DNA of 64,000 nucleotides from Hymenobacter arizonensis (GTDB lineage: Bacteria > Bacteroidota > Bacteroidia > Cytophagales > Hymenobacteraceae). The notes under the pieces were generated by a model. The model had not been told where the DNA came from and did no database searches. It saw only the letters and a program-made list of their open reading frames with translations. Within the stretch, counting starts at the first letter, position 1; each line of letters opens with the position of its first letter. The position numbers were made by a program, and so were the translations under genes. Below are positions 16,839 to 24,921 of this stretch, in pieces. The stretch spans positions 589,129 through 653,128 of the forward strand of contig NZ_FOXS01000002.1 in the NCBI RefSeq assembly GCF_900115775.1. Reading direction: 5' to 3'.

Positions 16839-18386
16839 TTATCCCAGCGTGGCCACCGCCTGACGCAGGCGGGTGGCAACTTCGCCCGTGCCCAAAATGG
16901 CCAGGGTCTCAAACAAGTCGGGGCCAGCTGCAGCGCCGGTCACGGCCACGCGCAGGGCTTGCAGCACCTGGCCCGGCTTCATGCCTTTCTCCTCCACAGT
17001 CTGGTTGAAAATGGCTTTTACTACTTCGGCGTTGGAGCTGGGCTCCGAAGAATCGGGCAGAGCTTCAGCATAGGCCACTAAGACGCTGCTCACCTGCGCA
17101 TTCCATTTCTTGGCCACCACCTGCTCATCGTAGCTGTCCGGCGCCTGGAAGAAGTACTTGGCTTCCTGCCAGAAGTCGTTGGGGAAGCTCACCCGCTCCT
17201 TCATCACGCTCACAATTTGCTCGGCCTTGGCCTGGTCGCAGGCAATGCCGTGCTCGGCCAGGGCCGTGAGTAGGTAGGGGGCCAGTTCGGCGTCGGACTT
17301 GGCGCGGAGGTAATGCTCATTGTACCACTTCACCTTGTTCTGGTCGAAGCGGGCCGGCGACTTACTCACGCGCTCGATGCTGAAGGCAGCAATGAGTTCG
17401 TCCATCGAGAAAATCTCCTGCTGCGAGCCGGGGTTCCAGCCCAGGAAAGCCAGGAAGTTGATGAAGGCTTCGGGCAGGTAGCCGTCTTCGCGGTAGCCGC
17501 GGCTCACAGTGGGCTCGCCGGTTTCACCGTCGGTGCCGTGCCATTCCAGCGGAAATACGGGGAAACCGAGCTTGTCGCCGTCGCGCTTGCTGAGCTTGCC
17601 GGTGCCGTCGGGCTTCAGCAGTAGGGGCAGGTGGGCAAACTGTGGCATGGTGCTTTCCCAGCCCAAATAGCGGTAAAGCAGCACGTGTAGCGGCGCCGAT
17701 GGTAGCCATTCTTCACCCCGAATCACGTGGGAGATTTCCATCAGGTGGTCGTCCACGATGTTGGCCAGGTGGTAGGTCGGCATGCCGTCCGACTTCATCA
17801 GCACCTTGTCGTCGATGGCCGAAGAGTGCACCACCACCCAGCCGCGAATCAGGTCCTGAAAACGGACTTCCTCTTTGCGCGGCACCTTGAGGCGAATAAC
17901 GTACTGCGCGCCGCTGTCGAGCAGCTGCTTCACCTCGTCCTCGGGCAGGGTGAGGGAGTTGCGCATCTGGGCGCGGGTGATGCTGTTGTACTGCGGATTG
18001 GGCACTTTGGCGGCCTGCAGGCGCGCGCGCATGGCGTCTAGCTCCTCGGGGGTGTCGAAGGCGTAGTAGGCGTGGCCGCTGGCAATGAGCTGGTCGGCGT
18101 ACTGCTTGTACATGGGCTTGCGCTCGCTCTGGCGGTAGGGCGCGTGCGGGCCGCCGGGGCCCACGCCTTCGTCAATCACAATGCCGCACCAGGCCAGCGC
18201 TTCCAGAATGTAGTCTTCGGCGCCGGGCACGAAGCGGTTCTGGTCAGTGTCTTCAATGCGAAGCAGCATCTTGCCGCCCAGCTTGCGGGCCAGCAAATAG
18301 TTGTAAAGGGCCGTGCGGACCCCGCCAATGTGCAGTGGCCCCGTGGGCGACGGTGCAAAGCGCACCCGAACTTCTCTCTCAGTCAT
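16839..18386 (-). CDS. gltX: Glutamate--tRNA ligase
   Basis: A 515-residue class I aminoacyl-tRNA synthetase that charges tRNA-Glu in the cytoplasm. The HIGH-type motif appears as FAPSPTGPLHIGG at about residues 9-21 and the KMSKS-type motif as KLSKRDGDK at about 265; the GxRTA block follows the first motif. The C-terminal anticodon-binding half is complete. I chose the ATG at 18386 (MTEREVRVRF); an upstream ATG at 18428 would read through a hairpin. The five bases before the ATG are preceded by a strong terminator-like stem and seven U residues, an odd leader for an essential gene. Confidence 0.96.
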   Translation of the reverse strand: MTEREVRVRFAPSPTGPLHIGGVRTALYNYLLARKLGGKMLLRIEDTDQNRFVPGAEDYILEALAWCGIVIDEGVGPGGPHAPYRQSERKPMYKQYADQLIASGHAYYAFDTPEELDAMRARLQAAKVPNPQYNSITRAQMRNSLTLPEDEVKQLLDSGAQYVIRLKVPRKEEVRFQDLIRGWVVVHSSAIDDKVLMKSDGMPTYHLANIVDDHLMEISHVIRGEEWLPSAPLHVLLYRYLGWESTMPQFAHLPLLLKPDGTGKLSKRDGDKLGFPVFPLEWHGTDGETGEPTVSRGYREDGYLPEAFINFLAFLGWNPGSQQEIFSMDELIAAFSIERVSKSPARFDQNKVKWYNEHYLRAKSDAELAPYLLTALAEHGIACDQAKAEQIVSVMKERVSFPNDFWQEAKYFFQAPDSYDEQVVAKKWNAQVSSVLVAYAEALPDSSEPSSNAEVVKAIFNQTVEEKGMKPGQVLQALRVAVTGAAAGPDLFETLAILGTGEVATRLRQAVATLG

Positions 18387-18391
18387 ATCGC

Positions 18392-18423
18392 AAAAAAAGC
18401 GCGTTCCGGAGTTCGGAACGCGC
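18392..18423 (-). terminator. Terminator-like hairpin in the gltX leader
   Basis: A perfect 10-bp stem GCGCGTTCCG / CGGAACGCGC (18399-18408 with 18414-18423) is followed, in the minus direction, by seven T and then, five bases on, the gltX ATG. It lies downstream of the TACCTTTG element at 18426-18433, so it may be the first thing in the gltX transcript. It could also simply terminate the upstream esterase-like gene. Confidence 0.75.
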
Positions 18424-18425
18424 CG

Positions 18426-18433
18426 CAAAGGTA
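18426..18433 (-). promoter_or_regulatory. Bacteroidota -7 element upstream of the gltX hairpin
   Basis: The minus strand reads TACCTTTG at 18433-18426, 40 bases before the gltX start codon. Transcription would begin near 18420, at the base of the hairpin. Confidence 0.55.
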
Positions 18434-18446
18434 ACGCCAGTAACCA

Positions 18447-18476
18447 GTAGCGCGAAGCTAGGCGCTGCGAGTTCTA
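18447..18476. repeat. Short inverted repeat, family G, overlapping a stop codon
   Basis: GTAGCGCGAAGC and GCGCTGCGAGTTCTAC form an imperfect palindrome closed by GTAG/CTAC. Its right end contains the stop codon of the erythromycin-esterase family gene. It resembles the element at 7834-7912. Confidence 0.45.
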
Positions 18477-19775
18477 CTCGCCCCACGGATACAGGTCGGG
18501 CGGGCCCTTCTCAGTCGGATGAATATCGAGCGGGTGCAGGGCCTGGGTTTTATCAAAGAAGAGAAACGCATCGTACCGCTCCGGGATAACCGAGGGCACG
18601 TAATTTCCGAACTGTTCGAACTGTGGGCGGTACACCACTCCAATGGCCCGGTGGCCCTGGGCCTTGCTCAGGCTGTCAATTTGCCTAAGCTCGGAGGACA
18701 AAAGCAGCGCATTATCGCCGCTCAGCTGGCTGTGCAATTGGTGCTCCCAGGAGCCTCGGGTAGCCGCCGGCACGGCCATGGTCTCCAGTGGTGCTCCCCA
18801 GGATTTCCCGGCAATCACGCTGCCCTGGTACGAACCAAACCCCACGCTGAACACTTTATCCCGACCCAACTGCTCCCGGGCCAGCTGGCCGATGTTGACC
18901 ATGTCTTCGCGGCGCATGTCCGTAAAGCGGGCATCGCCGATGTGGGTGTTGTGCGCCCAAATGATGGCTTTGCTATCCGGCCCGTGCAGGTCAAGCAGGC
19001 GGGTGAGAGTTTCCATCATGTGCTCGTCACGCACGTTCCAGGAGGCCCCGCCACCGCGCAACATGGCCTTGTAGTAGCGCTCGGCGTTCACCGCCACCAA
19101 GGCATTTTGCTCGGCTCCGAAGGCCAGCTCCCGCTCGGGTAGGTTGGTCGCGGGCCGCTGCAAGGTTTGGGTACGCAGGGCTTTGAGCACGGCGGTTACC
19201 TCGTCCTGGCAATCTTCCGACACAAAGGCCACGGCCCGGGCATACTCCTGCGGGTCGGTGCTGTAGGGCTCGAAGCAACTGAAGGCGCGGCGCGCGGCCG
19301 TTACGGCGCCATCGCCCTGCTTTTCTACATACTGCAGCACCGCTTGCAACGATTCCCAGAGGCTATACACGTCGAGGCCATAGAAGCCCACACGCTGCTC
19401 AGCGGGCTTGCTTAGGTTGTGGCGGTGCAGCCAGTCGACCAGGGCCGCAATCTCCCAGTTCCCCCACATCCAAGTCGGCCATCGGTCGAAGGTTTGCAGC
19501 AGCTGCGCGGCGGAGCTGTAGCTCACTTCTTCCTGCTTGATGGCGGCATTCACTGCGAAGCAGTCGGGCCAGTCGCCCTCCACGGCAATGAATTGAAAAC
19601 CTTTTTCCTGAATCAGGCGCTTGCTCAGGGCCGCCCGCCAGGTGTAGTACTCGTGCGTGCCGTGCGACGCCTCGCCTAGCAACACCACGCGGGCGTCGCC
19701 AATGGCGTCCAGCACGGGGGCTAGGTCGGCCGTTTGCTGTAGGGGGTAGGTGGGAAAAGACGAAGCCATAGCCAA
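18474..19775 (-). CDS. Erythromycin esterase family protein
   Basis: A 433-residue cytoplasmic protein of the EreA/EreB-like superfamily. The family's active-site block appears as VVLLGEASHGTHEYYTW at about residues 30-46, with the conserved Glu and His; further family blocks are FYGLDVYSLWES, IIWAHNTHIGDARF with a second conserved His, and VGVVYRPQFEQFGNYVP near the end. True macrolide esterases are a small part of this superfamily, and chromosomal Bacteroidota members usually have unknown substrates, so resistance should not be assumed. The start is the ATG at 19775; a second ATG two codons later is equally possible. Confidence 0.85.
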   Translation of the reverse strand: MAMASSFPTYPLQQTADLAPVLDAIGDARVVLLGEASHGTHEYYTWRAALSKRLIQEKGFQFIAVEGDWPDCFAVNAAIKQEEVSYSSAAQLLQTFDRWPTWMWGNWEIAALVDWLHRHNLSKPAEQRVGFYGLDVYSLWESLQAVLQYVEKQGDGAVTAARRAFSCFEPYSTDPQEYARAVAFVSEDCQDEVTAVLKALRTQTLQRPATNLPERELAFGAEQNALVAVNAERYYKAMLRGGGASWNVRDEHMMETLTRLLDLHGPDSKAIIWAHNTHIGDARFTDMRREDMVNIGQLAREQLGRDKVFSVGFGSYQGSVIAGKSWGAPLETMAVPAATRGSWEHQLHSQLSGDNALLLSSELRQIDSLSKAQGHRAIGVVYRPQFEQFGNYVPSVIPERYDAFLFFDKTQALHPLDIHPTEKGPPDLYPWGE

Positions 19776-19922
19776 AGGGTATTCAGCGGAATGGGTTTTC
19801 CGCTTCCAATTGGGTCCACGTTAGTAGACCTTGCCCAACCTACGCCCTTGGCTATCTATTGGTTAATGAGGAGCTTAGCTGTAAGCTCAGCCTCTCAGAA
19901 ATCAGTCGGCTTGGCTGCCAAG

Positions 19923-20114
19923 CTAATCCCGGTTCTTAAAGCTGAGCCACAGTATTAGCCCAAGCAGCGTAATCCCACCGCGAATTAGCCAGGCCACAGT
20001 CGTGCCCCACTGGTCAATCCAGGTCAGAAATACTGATTTGATGTTGGGGTTGATGAACGGCAGTACCAGCGAAATCAGCCCAATGATGAGCAGCCCGAGT
20101 CCAAGTTCTTTCAT
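19923..20114 (-). CDS. Small two-helix membrane protein, unknown function
   Basis: A 63-residue protein with two hydrophobic segments, about 5-22 (GLGLLIIGLISLVLPFI) and 40-58 (IRGGITLLGLILWLSF), joined by a short loop with INPNIKSVFLTWIDQWG. It ends in KNRD. The size and layout match short uncharacterised inner-membrane proteins. It lies downstream of ridA on the same strand by 60 bases and might share its transcript. No motif suggests a function. Confidence 0.65.
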   Translation of the reverse strand: MKELGLGLLIIGLISLVLPFINPNIKSVFLTWIDQWGTTVAWLIRGGITLLGLILWLSFKNRD

Positions 20115-20174
20115 GCGTGAGAGTAGTTAGCAAGCGTTGATTATTTCGCATCAACGCTGTGCGGGCCCTCTTTC

Positions 20175-20558
20175 TTATGCGCCAACGGCAATGCAGGAAA
20201 TTTCCACTTCCACGTCGCGGGGCAGGCGGCTTACCTCTACCGTTTCGCGAGCCGGCGCGGTAGCCTCATCAAAGTAGGAACCGTAAATCTGGTTGATGGT
20301 GGCAAAGTTGCCGAGGTCTTTCACGAAAATGCTGCACTTCACTACATCCGTCAGGGCGAGGCCAGCGGCAGCTAGCACGGCCGTGAGGTTTTTCAGCACC
20401 TGATGGGTTTGCTCGGACACGTCGCCTGCTACCAGCTGTCCGTTAGCATCGAGCGGAATCTGACCCGAAACATAAACGGTATTGCCAGCCTTCACGGCTT
20501 GCGAGTAGGGTCCAATCGGTGCAGGAGCTTGGTCAGTCAGGATAATCTGGTGGGGCAT
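20175..20558 (-). CDS. ridA: RidA family enamine/imine deaminase
   Basis: A 127-residue protein of the YjgF/YER057c/UK114 family that hydrolyses reactive 2-aminoacrylate and related enamines made by PLP enzymes. The family signature is visible: APAPIGPYSQAVKAGNTVYVSGQIPLD at the N-terminus, SIFVKDLGNFATIN in the middle and APARETVEVSRLPRDVEVEISCIA at the end, including the active-site Arg at about 106. The length is typical. It is divergent from the 3-hydroxyacyl-CoA dehydrogenase-like gene, whose promoter lies in the 49-base spacer. Confidence 0.93.
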   Translation of the reverse strand: MPHQIILTDQAPAPIGPYSQAVKAGNTVYVSGQIPLDANGQLVAGDVSEQTHQVLKNLTAVLAAAGLALTDVVKCSIFVKDLGNFATINQIYGSYFDEATAPARETVEVSRLPRDVEVEISCIAVGA

Positions 20559-20576
20559 GGGTGGGTATGGTTAGGG

Positions 20577-20584
20577 TATCTTTG
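20577..20584 (+). promoter_or_regulatory. Bacteroidota -7 element before 3HCDH-like gene
   Basis: TATCTTTG matches TAnnTTTG and lies 23 bases before the ATG at 20608, in the spacer from divergent ridA. Confidence 0.65.
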
Positions 20585-20607
20585 GCCCCAAAGTAACAAC
20601 CGAAACT

Positions 20608-21291
20608 ATGCACATCCTGGTCATTGACGGCAACCATGTAGAGGCTGAGTTCCGCCAGAAATTCGGGCCGACGCACGAGTATACCTTTTTTCGTATTTCT
20701 GAGGTAGCAACTTACGACGACTTTAATCAGCAGCTTGAGGCCTGTTTAATTGCATGTAATGTCGTATTTGATTTACCCGGGTTACTACACTTGCAAAATC
20801 GCAAGCTTCCTTCTTTGCTTCCAGTATTTCAGGAGATGTCCGGTGCCGCCAACAGTTCATCGACTCTCTCTAGTTCTGTTTGTTTCGGCTTCTGCGGCCT
20901 CCCCACTCTCCTTAACCGCGCCTTGCTGGAAGTAAGCCTCTACGATGAGGCCGACCGCGGGAAGCTGGCCGAGACCTGCGCCGCCCTCGGTACTGACTAC
21001 CGTGTAGTCGAAGACCGAGTGGGCCTGGTAACTCCCCGTGTCATCTGTCAAATCATCAATGAAGCCTGCTTCACCCTGCAGGAAGGAACTGCCAGCATGC
21101 AGGATATCGACCTCGGCATGAAGCTGGGTACCAACTACCCCCATGGGCCCTTTGCCTGGGCCAATGCCATCGGCGTAGAGCGCGTGTATGCCGTGCTAGA
21201 AGCCCTGTGGCAGGACACGCACGACGAGCGCTACAAAGTATGCCCCTTGCTCAAGCGGCAGGCACTACGCGGCCAGCCGTTTGCTGTCTGA
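20608..21291 (+). CDS. 3-hydroxyacyl-CoA dehydrogenase family protein with reduced N-terminal domain
   Basis: A 227-residue protein. The C-terminal half is a clear 3HCDH_C domain: DRVGLVTPRVICQIINEACFTLQEGTA, MQDIDLGMKLGTNYPHGPFAWAN. The first 110 residues keep the beta/alpha order of a Rossmann domain, but the NAD-binding GxGxxG is not visible (MHILVIDGNHVEAEF) and the domain is shorter than the usual 180 residues. It may therefore act without NAD(H) binding, for instance as a CoA-ester binding or structural partner. It starts at an ATG 23 bases after a promoter element, and its stop codon lies inside an inverted-repeat arm. Confidence 0.78.
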   Translation: MHILVIDGNHVEAEFRQKFGPTHEYTFFRISEVATYDDFNQQLEACLIACNVVFDLPGLLHLQNRKLPSLLPVFQEMSGAANSSSTLSSSVCFGFCGLPTLLNRALLEVSLYDEADRGKLAETCAALGTDYRVVEDRVGLVTPRVICQIINEACFTLQEGTASMQDIDLGMKLGTNYPHGPFAWANAIGVERVYAVLEALWQDTHDERYKVCPLLKRQALRGQPFAV

Positions 21292-21480
21292 ACCGCGGAT
21301 TTATCGGATTGAACGGAGTTGCCGAATTTTGAGGGCGATAAACTGTCGTCAGTGGCAAGGGCGCTGCTCAGGCTACGGCAATGCCGCGCCAAAAAAAGGC
21401 CACCTAATTAGGTGGCCTTTTCTGTTCTGGCAAATTGTCCTCAAAATCCGACAACTCCGTTCAATCTGCGGTTCAGACAG
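21284..21480. repeat. Inverted-repeat cassette, family C, wrapped around a terminator
   Basis: The left arm (21284-21334) and right arm (21439-21480) are inverted copies sharing CTGTCTGAACCGC, GATTGAACGGAGTTG and ATTTTGAGG; the left arm has about nine extra bases. The left arm contains the stop codon of the dehydrogenase-like gene and the right arm ends two bases before the glmS stop. The terminator lies between them, the same plan as at 6709-6863. Confidence 0.85.
21394..21421. terminator. Bidirectional terminator between 3HCDH-like gene and glmS
   Basis: A perfect palindrome, AAAAGGCCACCTAA paired with TTAGGTGGCCTTTT, serves two convergent genes. Confidence 0.92.
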
Positions 21481-21482
21481 TT

Positions 21483-23318
21483 TTATTCCACCGTTACCGA
21501 CTTGGCTAGGTTACGGGGCTGGTCCACGTTGCAGCCGCGCAGCACGGCAATGTGGTAGCTCAGCAGCTGCAGCGGCACCACCGATACCAGCGGCATCAGA
21601 ACTTCGCTGGTGTGAGGCACTTCGATTACGAATTCGGCCATGGCCGGAATCACCTTGTCGCCTTCGCTCACCACGGCAATGATGCGGCCTTTGCGCGCCT
21701 TCACCTCCTGGATGTTGCTTACCACTTTCTCGTACGAGCTGTCGCGGGTCGCAATAACTACTACCGGCATGTTCTCGTCAATCAGCGCAATTGGGCCGTG
21801 CTTCATCTCAGCCGCAGGGTAACCCTCGGCATGTATGTAACTGATTTCCTTGAGCTTCAATGCGCCTTCAAGAGCTACAGGGAAGTTGTAGCCCCGACCC
21901 AGGTAGAGGAAGTTGGTGGCGTCCTTAAAAATCTCGGCAATGGCCTGAATCTCATGGTCCAGCTCCAGCGCCTTCTCCACTTTCGAAGGAATCGTGTCCA
22001 GCTCCACCATCAGCTCACGCAGCTTGGTGTCGGTAATGGTGCCCCGCTTCTGGCCCATAATCATGGCCAGCAGGGTCAGCACGGTTACCTGAGCCGTGAA
22101 GGCTTTGGTAGAAGCCACCCCAATTTCGGGGCCAGCGTGGGTGTAGGCCCCAGCGTCGGTAGCGCGCGCAATGCTGCTGCCCACCACGTTGCACACCCCA
22201 AAAATGGTAGCGCCTTTGCTCTTCGCCAACTCGATAGCGGCCAAGGTATCGGCCGTCTCACCGCTCTGTGAAATGGCAATTACAATGTCGCGCTCCGTAA
22301 TAACAGGGTTGCGGTAGCGGAATTCCGAGGCGTACTCCACTTCCACCGGAATGCGGGCCAAGTCCTCAATCAGGTACTCGGCCACCAAGCCAGCGTGCCA
22401 CGACGTGCCACAAGCTACAATGATGATGCGCTGGGCATTCACGAACTTTTGCTCGTAAGCCCGGATGCCGCCCATGTTCAAGTGGCCAGCTTCCAGCTCC
22501 AAGCGGCCGCGCATAGAGTCGAGAATTGAGCGGGGTTGCTCAAAAATCTCCTTCAGCATGAAGTGCTCGTAGCCACCTTTCTCGATGCTCTCCAACTCCA
22601 TTTCCAGCTTCTGGATGTATGGGGTCTGGCTAACATCTTCTTTGGTACGAATCTCCAACTGGCCATCGCGAATAACCACTACCTCGTAGTCATTTACATA
22701 GACAACTTCGTTCGTGTACTCAATGATGGGGGTAGCGTCCGAGGCGATGAAGAACTCTCCTTCGCCAATGCCAATTACCATTGGCGAGCCCTTACGAGCC
22801 GCAATGAGTTGGTTGGGGGCGTCTTTGCTGAGTACTACAATGGCGTAGGCACCCACTACTTCGTGCAAGGCCAATCGCACTGCTTCTTCCAGTGAGCAGG
22901 CGTTCTGCGTTTGGATTTCCTCAATCAGGTTTACGAATACCTCCGTGTCCGTATCCGACTGAAACGTGTGCCCTTGCTTTAGCAAGTGCGTTTTCAGCGC
23001 GGCGTAGTTCTCAATGATGCCGTTGTGAATGATGGCAATTCGCTCCGAAGTGGAGTAGTGGGGGTGGGCGTTCTCGTCGTTGGGCTCGCCGTGGGTTGCC
23101 CAGCGCGTGTGGCCCATGCCTACGTTGGCATGCGTATCTTTTTCAAGAATAAATTTCTCTAAGTCAGCAACTTTGCCTTTTTTCTTATAGACGTTTAGCT
23201 CACCATCAAGCAATGCGACACCGGCTGAGTCATAGCCACGGTACTCGAGGCGACGAAGACCTTTAAGAATGATAGGGCAGGCCTCGCGATGACCCAAATA
23301 AGCAACAATGCCGCACAT
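21483..23318 (-). CDS. glmS: Glutamine--fructose-6-phosphate aminotransferase (isomerizing)
   Basis: A 611-residue cytoplasmic enzyme making glucosamine-6-phosphate for peptidoglycan and lipid A. The N-terminal glutaminase domain starts MCGIVAYLG with catalytic Cys2 and has the RRLEYRGYDSAGVAL, GHTRWATHG and HNGIIENY blocks. Two SIS domains follow, with CGTSWHAGLVAEY and SQSGETADTLAA and the C-terminal DQPRNLAKSVTVE typical of GlmS. The length is standard. The leader up to the DUF4270 gene is only 79 bases; I see no ribozyme there. Confidence 0.97.
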   Translation of the reverse strand: MCGIVAYLGHREACPIILKGLRRLEYRGYDSAGVALLDGELNVYKKKGKVADLEKFILEKDTHANVGMGHTRWATHGEPNDENAHPHYSTSERIAIIHNGIIENYAALKTHLLKQGHTFQSDTDTEVFVNLIEEIQTQNACSLEEAVRLALHEVVGAYAIVVLSKDAPNQLIAARKGSPMVIGIGEGEFFIASDATPIIEYTNEVVYVNDYEVVVIRDGQLEIRTKEDVSQTPYIQKLEMELESIEKGGYEHFMLKEIFEQPRSILDSMRGRLELEAGHLNMGGIRAYEQKFVNAQRIIIVACGTSWHAGLVAEYLIEDLARIPVEVEYASEFRYRNPVITERDIVIAISQSGETADTLAAIELAKSKGATIFGVCNVVGSSIARATDAGAYTHAGPEIGVASTKAFTAQVTVLTLLAMIMGQKRGTITDTKLRELMVELDTIPSKVEKALELDHEIQAIAEIFKDATNFLYLGRGYNFPVALEGALKLKEISYIHAEGYPAAEMKHGPIALIDENMPVVVIATRDSSYEKVVSNIQEVKARKGRIIAVVSEGDKVIPAMAEFVIEVPHTSEVLMPLVSVVPLQLLSYHIAVLRGCNVDQPRNLAKSVTVE

Positions 23319-23397
23319 GGCAGAAGGGGGTTAAGTAATTAAAGGAATTGAGGATAAAGGAATAGGGGGACCTAACAGATGCCCGTCCCTTCGCTAT

Positions 23398-24921
23398 TTA
23401 TCGTTTGGAGTAGTAAACCCGCAAACTCACGTTGGCAGCATCGATTACTGCGCGGTTTAGGCCTAAGGTTAACGTAGATGGTTCCGTGCTATCAGGAATT
23501 AGGTTGCTACTGTCTGGTATGAGTAGCAACGAAGCCGGATTGCCGCCCAACCTATCGTTGAGATAAGCCTGTAAGTAATTAGTGATAACCAAGGTATAGT
23601 ACTGCTGGGAAGCAGGTCCCTCCAGTATGCCCAGTGCTCTGCGGCCTACTACGAGTTGATTACTGCCATCTTCTTGCACAACGCGGTCGCTGGGAAGGAA
23701 ATTTAAGATGCGCTGCAGTACCTTATTGTTATTGTCGGCTTCAACCGCATAGATGTAGCGGGGATTTGGAAACAACGCGTTGCTAAAAGGCTTCACGGGC
23801 ACCCGCAACTCGGCGCGGTTGATGATGAGACCGGGCATATTTCTTAGGGCTTCCAAGCCCCTCAGCGTGACGCGGGTGCTCAAGCCAACGCCTTCCTGCA
23901 AATAGCTGGTGCCATTAAGGGTTGCGGACGCAACTGCTTGCGTCGCATCAGACAAGCGACTCAAATCAGTGTTTGCCAGATTGCTGCTCATCTGGGTGTA
24001 GTAGCGCGGGTCCCGTGCCGGAGCTGCTCCGCCACTGCTGTAAATCGGTCCGAAGAAAACCGAGTACGAACGCCAGCGGCGGCGAGCCGGCGCCACAGGA
24101 GCAGCAGCAGCGGCATCATGGAAGAAGAACGCCAGGCGACCATTATAAGAACGGCCAAAGCTGACAATGGCCGAAGAGTAGCCCTGACTGGGTTCGATAG
24201 CCAAGCCTTTCAACTCGCGGTTGAGCTGCGCTTGCGTGAAGCTGGCGCCACTGCCGCGCAGCGTTGCAAAGAAATTGCTGAAATAAGACGAAGCCACTGC
24301 CGGGGCGGGCGCAAAGGGCGCTGCTACGGCGCCACTGCGCTGCAATGCCAAACGTATTGTTTGGTCGGGCACAGCGGTCCTGGTTACGGGCCGGGTGCTG
24401 GTGTCCGTCACCACCAGCGCGGTGCGGTCGAGTCGGCTCATCAGGTTCTGGCCCAACAGGGCGCCCTTGGCCGTGGCTGTGGCGCTGTTGTAGGGCAACC
24501 GCTCATCCAGAGGGGCTTGCAGGTCGGAAACGTCAAAGCGCACGGGCGTCGCACTGCTGCCATTCACTCGGTCGAAACCCATCACCAGCACCACCGAGTC
24601 GAGAACGGGCTGAACTAGCTTGGACGGCAGCGAATCATTAGAACTGCCAGCCACCACGTTCAAGAATGAGCGCGCTTCGGTGATTCCAGCAACGTTATCG
24701 GTCAGCCGGCCTATTAAGTAATGGTCTGCTTTGAGGCTTTGCACCGAAGCGGTGCGGACCGTAGCCACATCGAGCAAAGGAGTTTTGTACTCCGTGTACT
24801 CGGTGCTGATGGCCGTAGTATTGGGTAGGTCAACGTTCAAATCAGTTCCTTTGTCGCAGCCGGTCAGGGCCAGCGCCGACAAGGCCACTACGGGTGCACA
24901 ACGGCTAGTTAGCCAATTCAT
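23398..24921 (-). CDS. DUF4270 domain-containing lipoprotein
   Basis: A 507-residue exported lipoprotein: the signal ends in LALTGC, with Cys near 22, followed by DKGTDLNVDLPNTT. The pattern of TVRTASVQSLKADHYLIGRLTDNVAGITEARSFLNV, the central RGLEALRNMPGLIINRAELRVPV and the long beta-rich body are features of DUF4270, a Bacteroidota family of unknown function. It starts 17 bases before the GT5 glycogen synthase gene ends, so translation is probably coupled. This pairing suggests an envelope role related to exported or stored glucan, but that is only inference from position. Confidence 0.82.
   Translation of the reverse strand: MNWLTSRCAPVVALSALALTGCDKGTDLNVDLPNTTAISTEYTEYKTPLLDVATVRTASVQSLKADHYLIGRLTDNVAGITEARSFLNVVAGSSNDSLPSKLVQPVLDSVVLVMGFDRVNGSSATPVRFDVSDLQAPLDERLPYNSATATAKGALLGQNLMSRLDRTALVVTDTSTRPVTRTAVPDQTIRLALQRSGAVAAPFAPAPAVASSYFSNFFATLRGSGASFTQAQLNRELKGLAIEPSQGYSSAIVSFGRSYNGRLAFFFHDAAAAAPVAPARRRWRSYSVFFGPIYSSGGAAPARDPRYYTQMSSNLANTDLSRLSDATQAVASATLNGTSYLQEGVGLSTRVTLRGLEALRNMPGLIINRAELRVPVKPFSNALFPNPRYIYAVEADNNNKVLQRILNFLPSDRVVQEDGSNQLVVGRRALGILEGPASQQYYTLVITNYLQAYLNDRLGGNPASLLLIPDSSNLIPDSTEPSTLTLGLNRAVIDAANVSLRVYYSKR

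Noticed and set aside
18474..19775. Macrolide resistance role
   Set aside because: The protein belongs to the erythromycin-esterase superfamily, but chromosomal Bacteroidota members usually have unknown substrates, and no resistance context is visible.
23319..23397. glmS ribozyme in the leader
   Set aside because: The spacer is only 79 bases and shows no ribozyme-like core.
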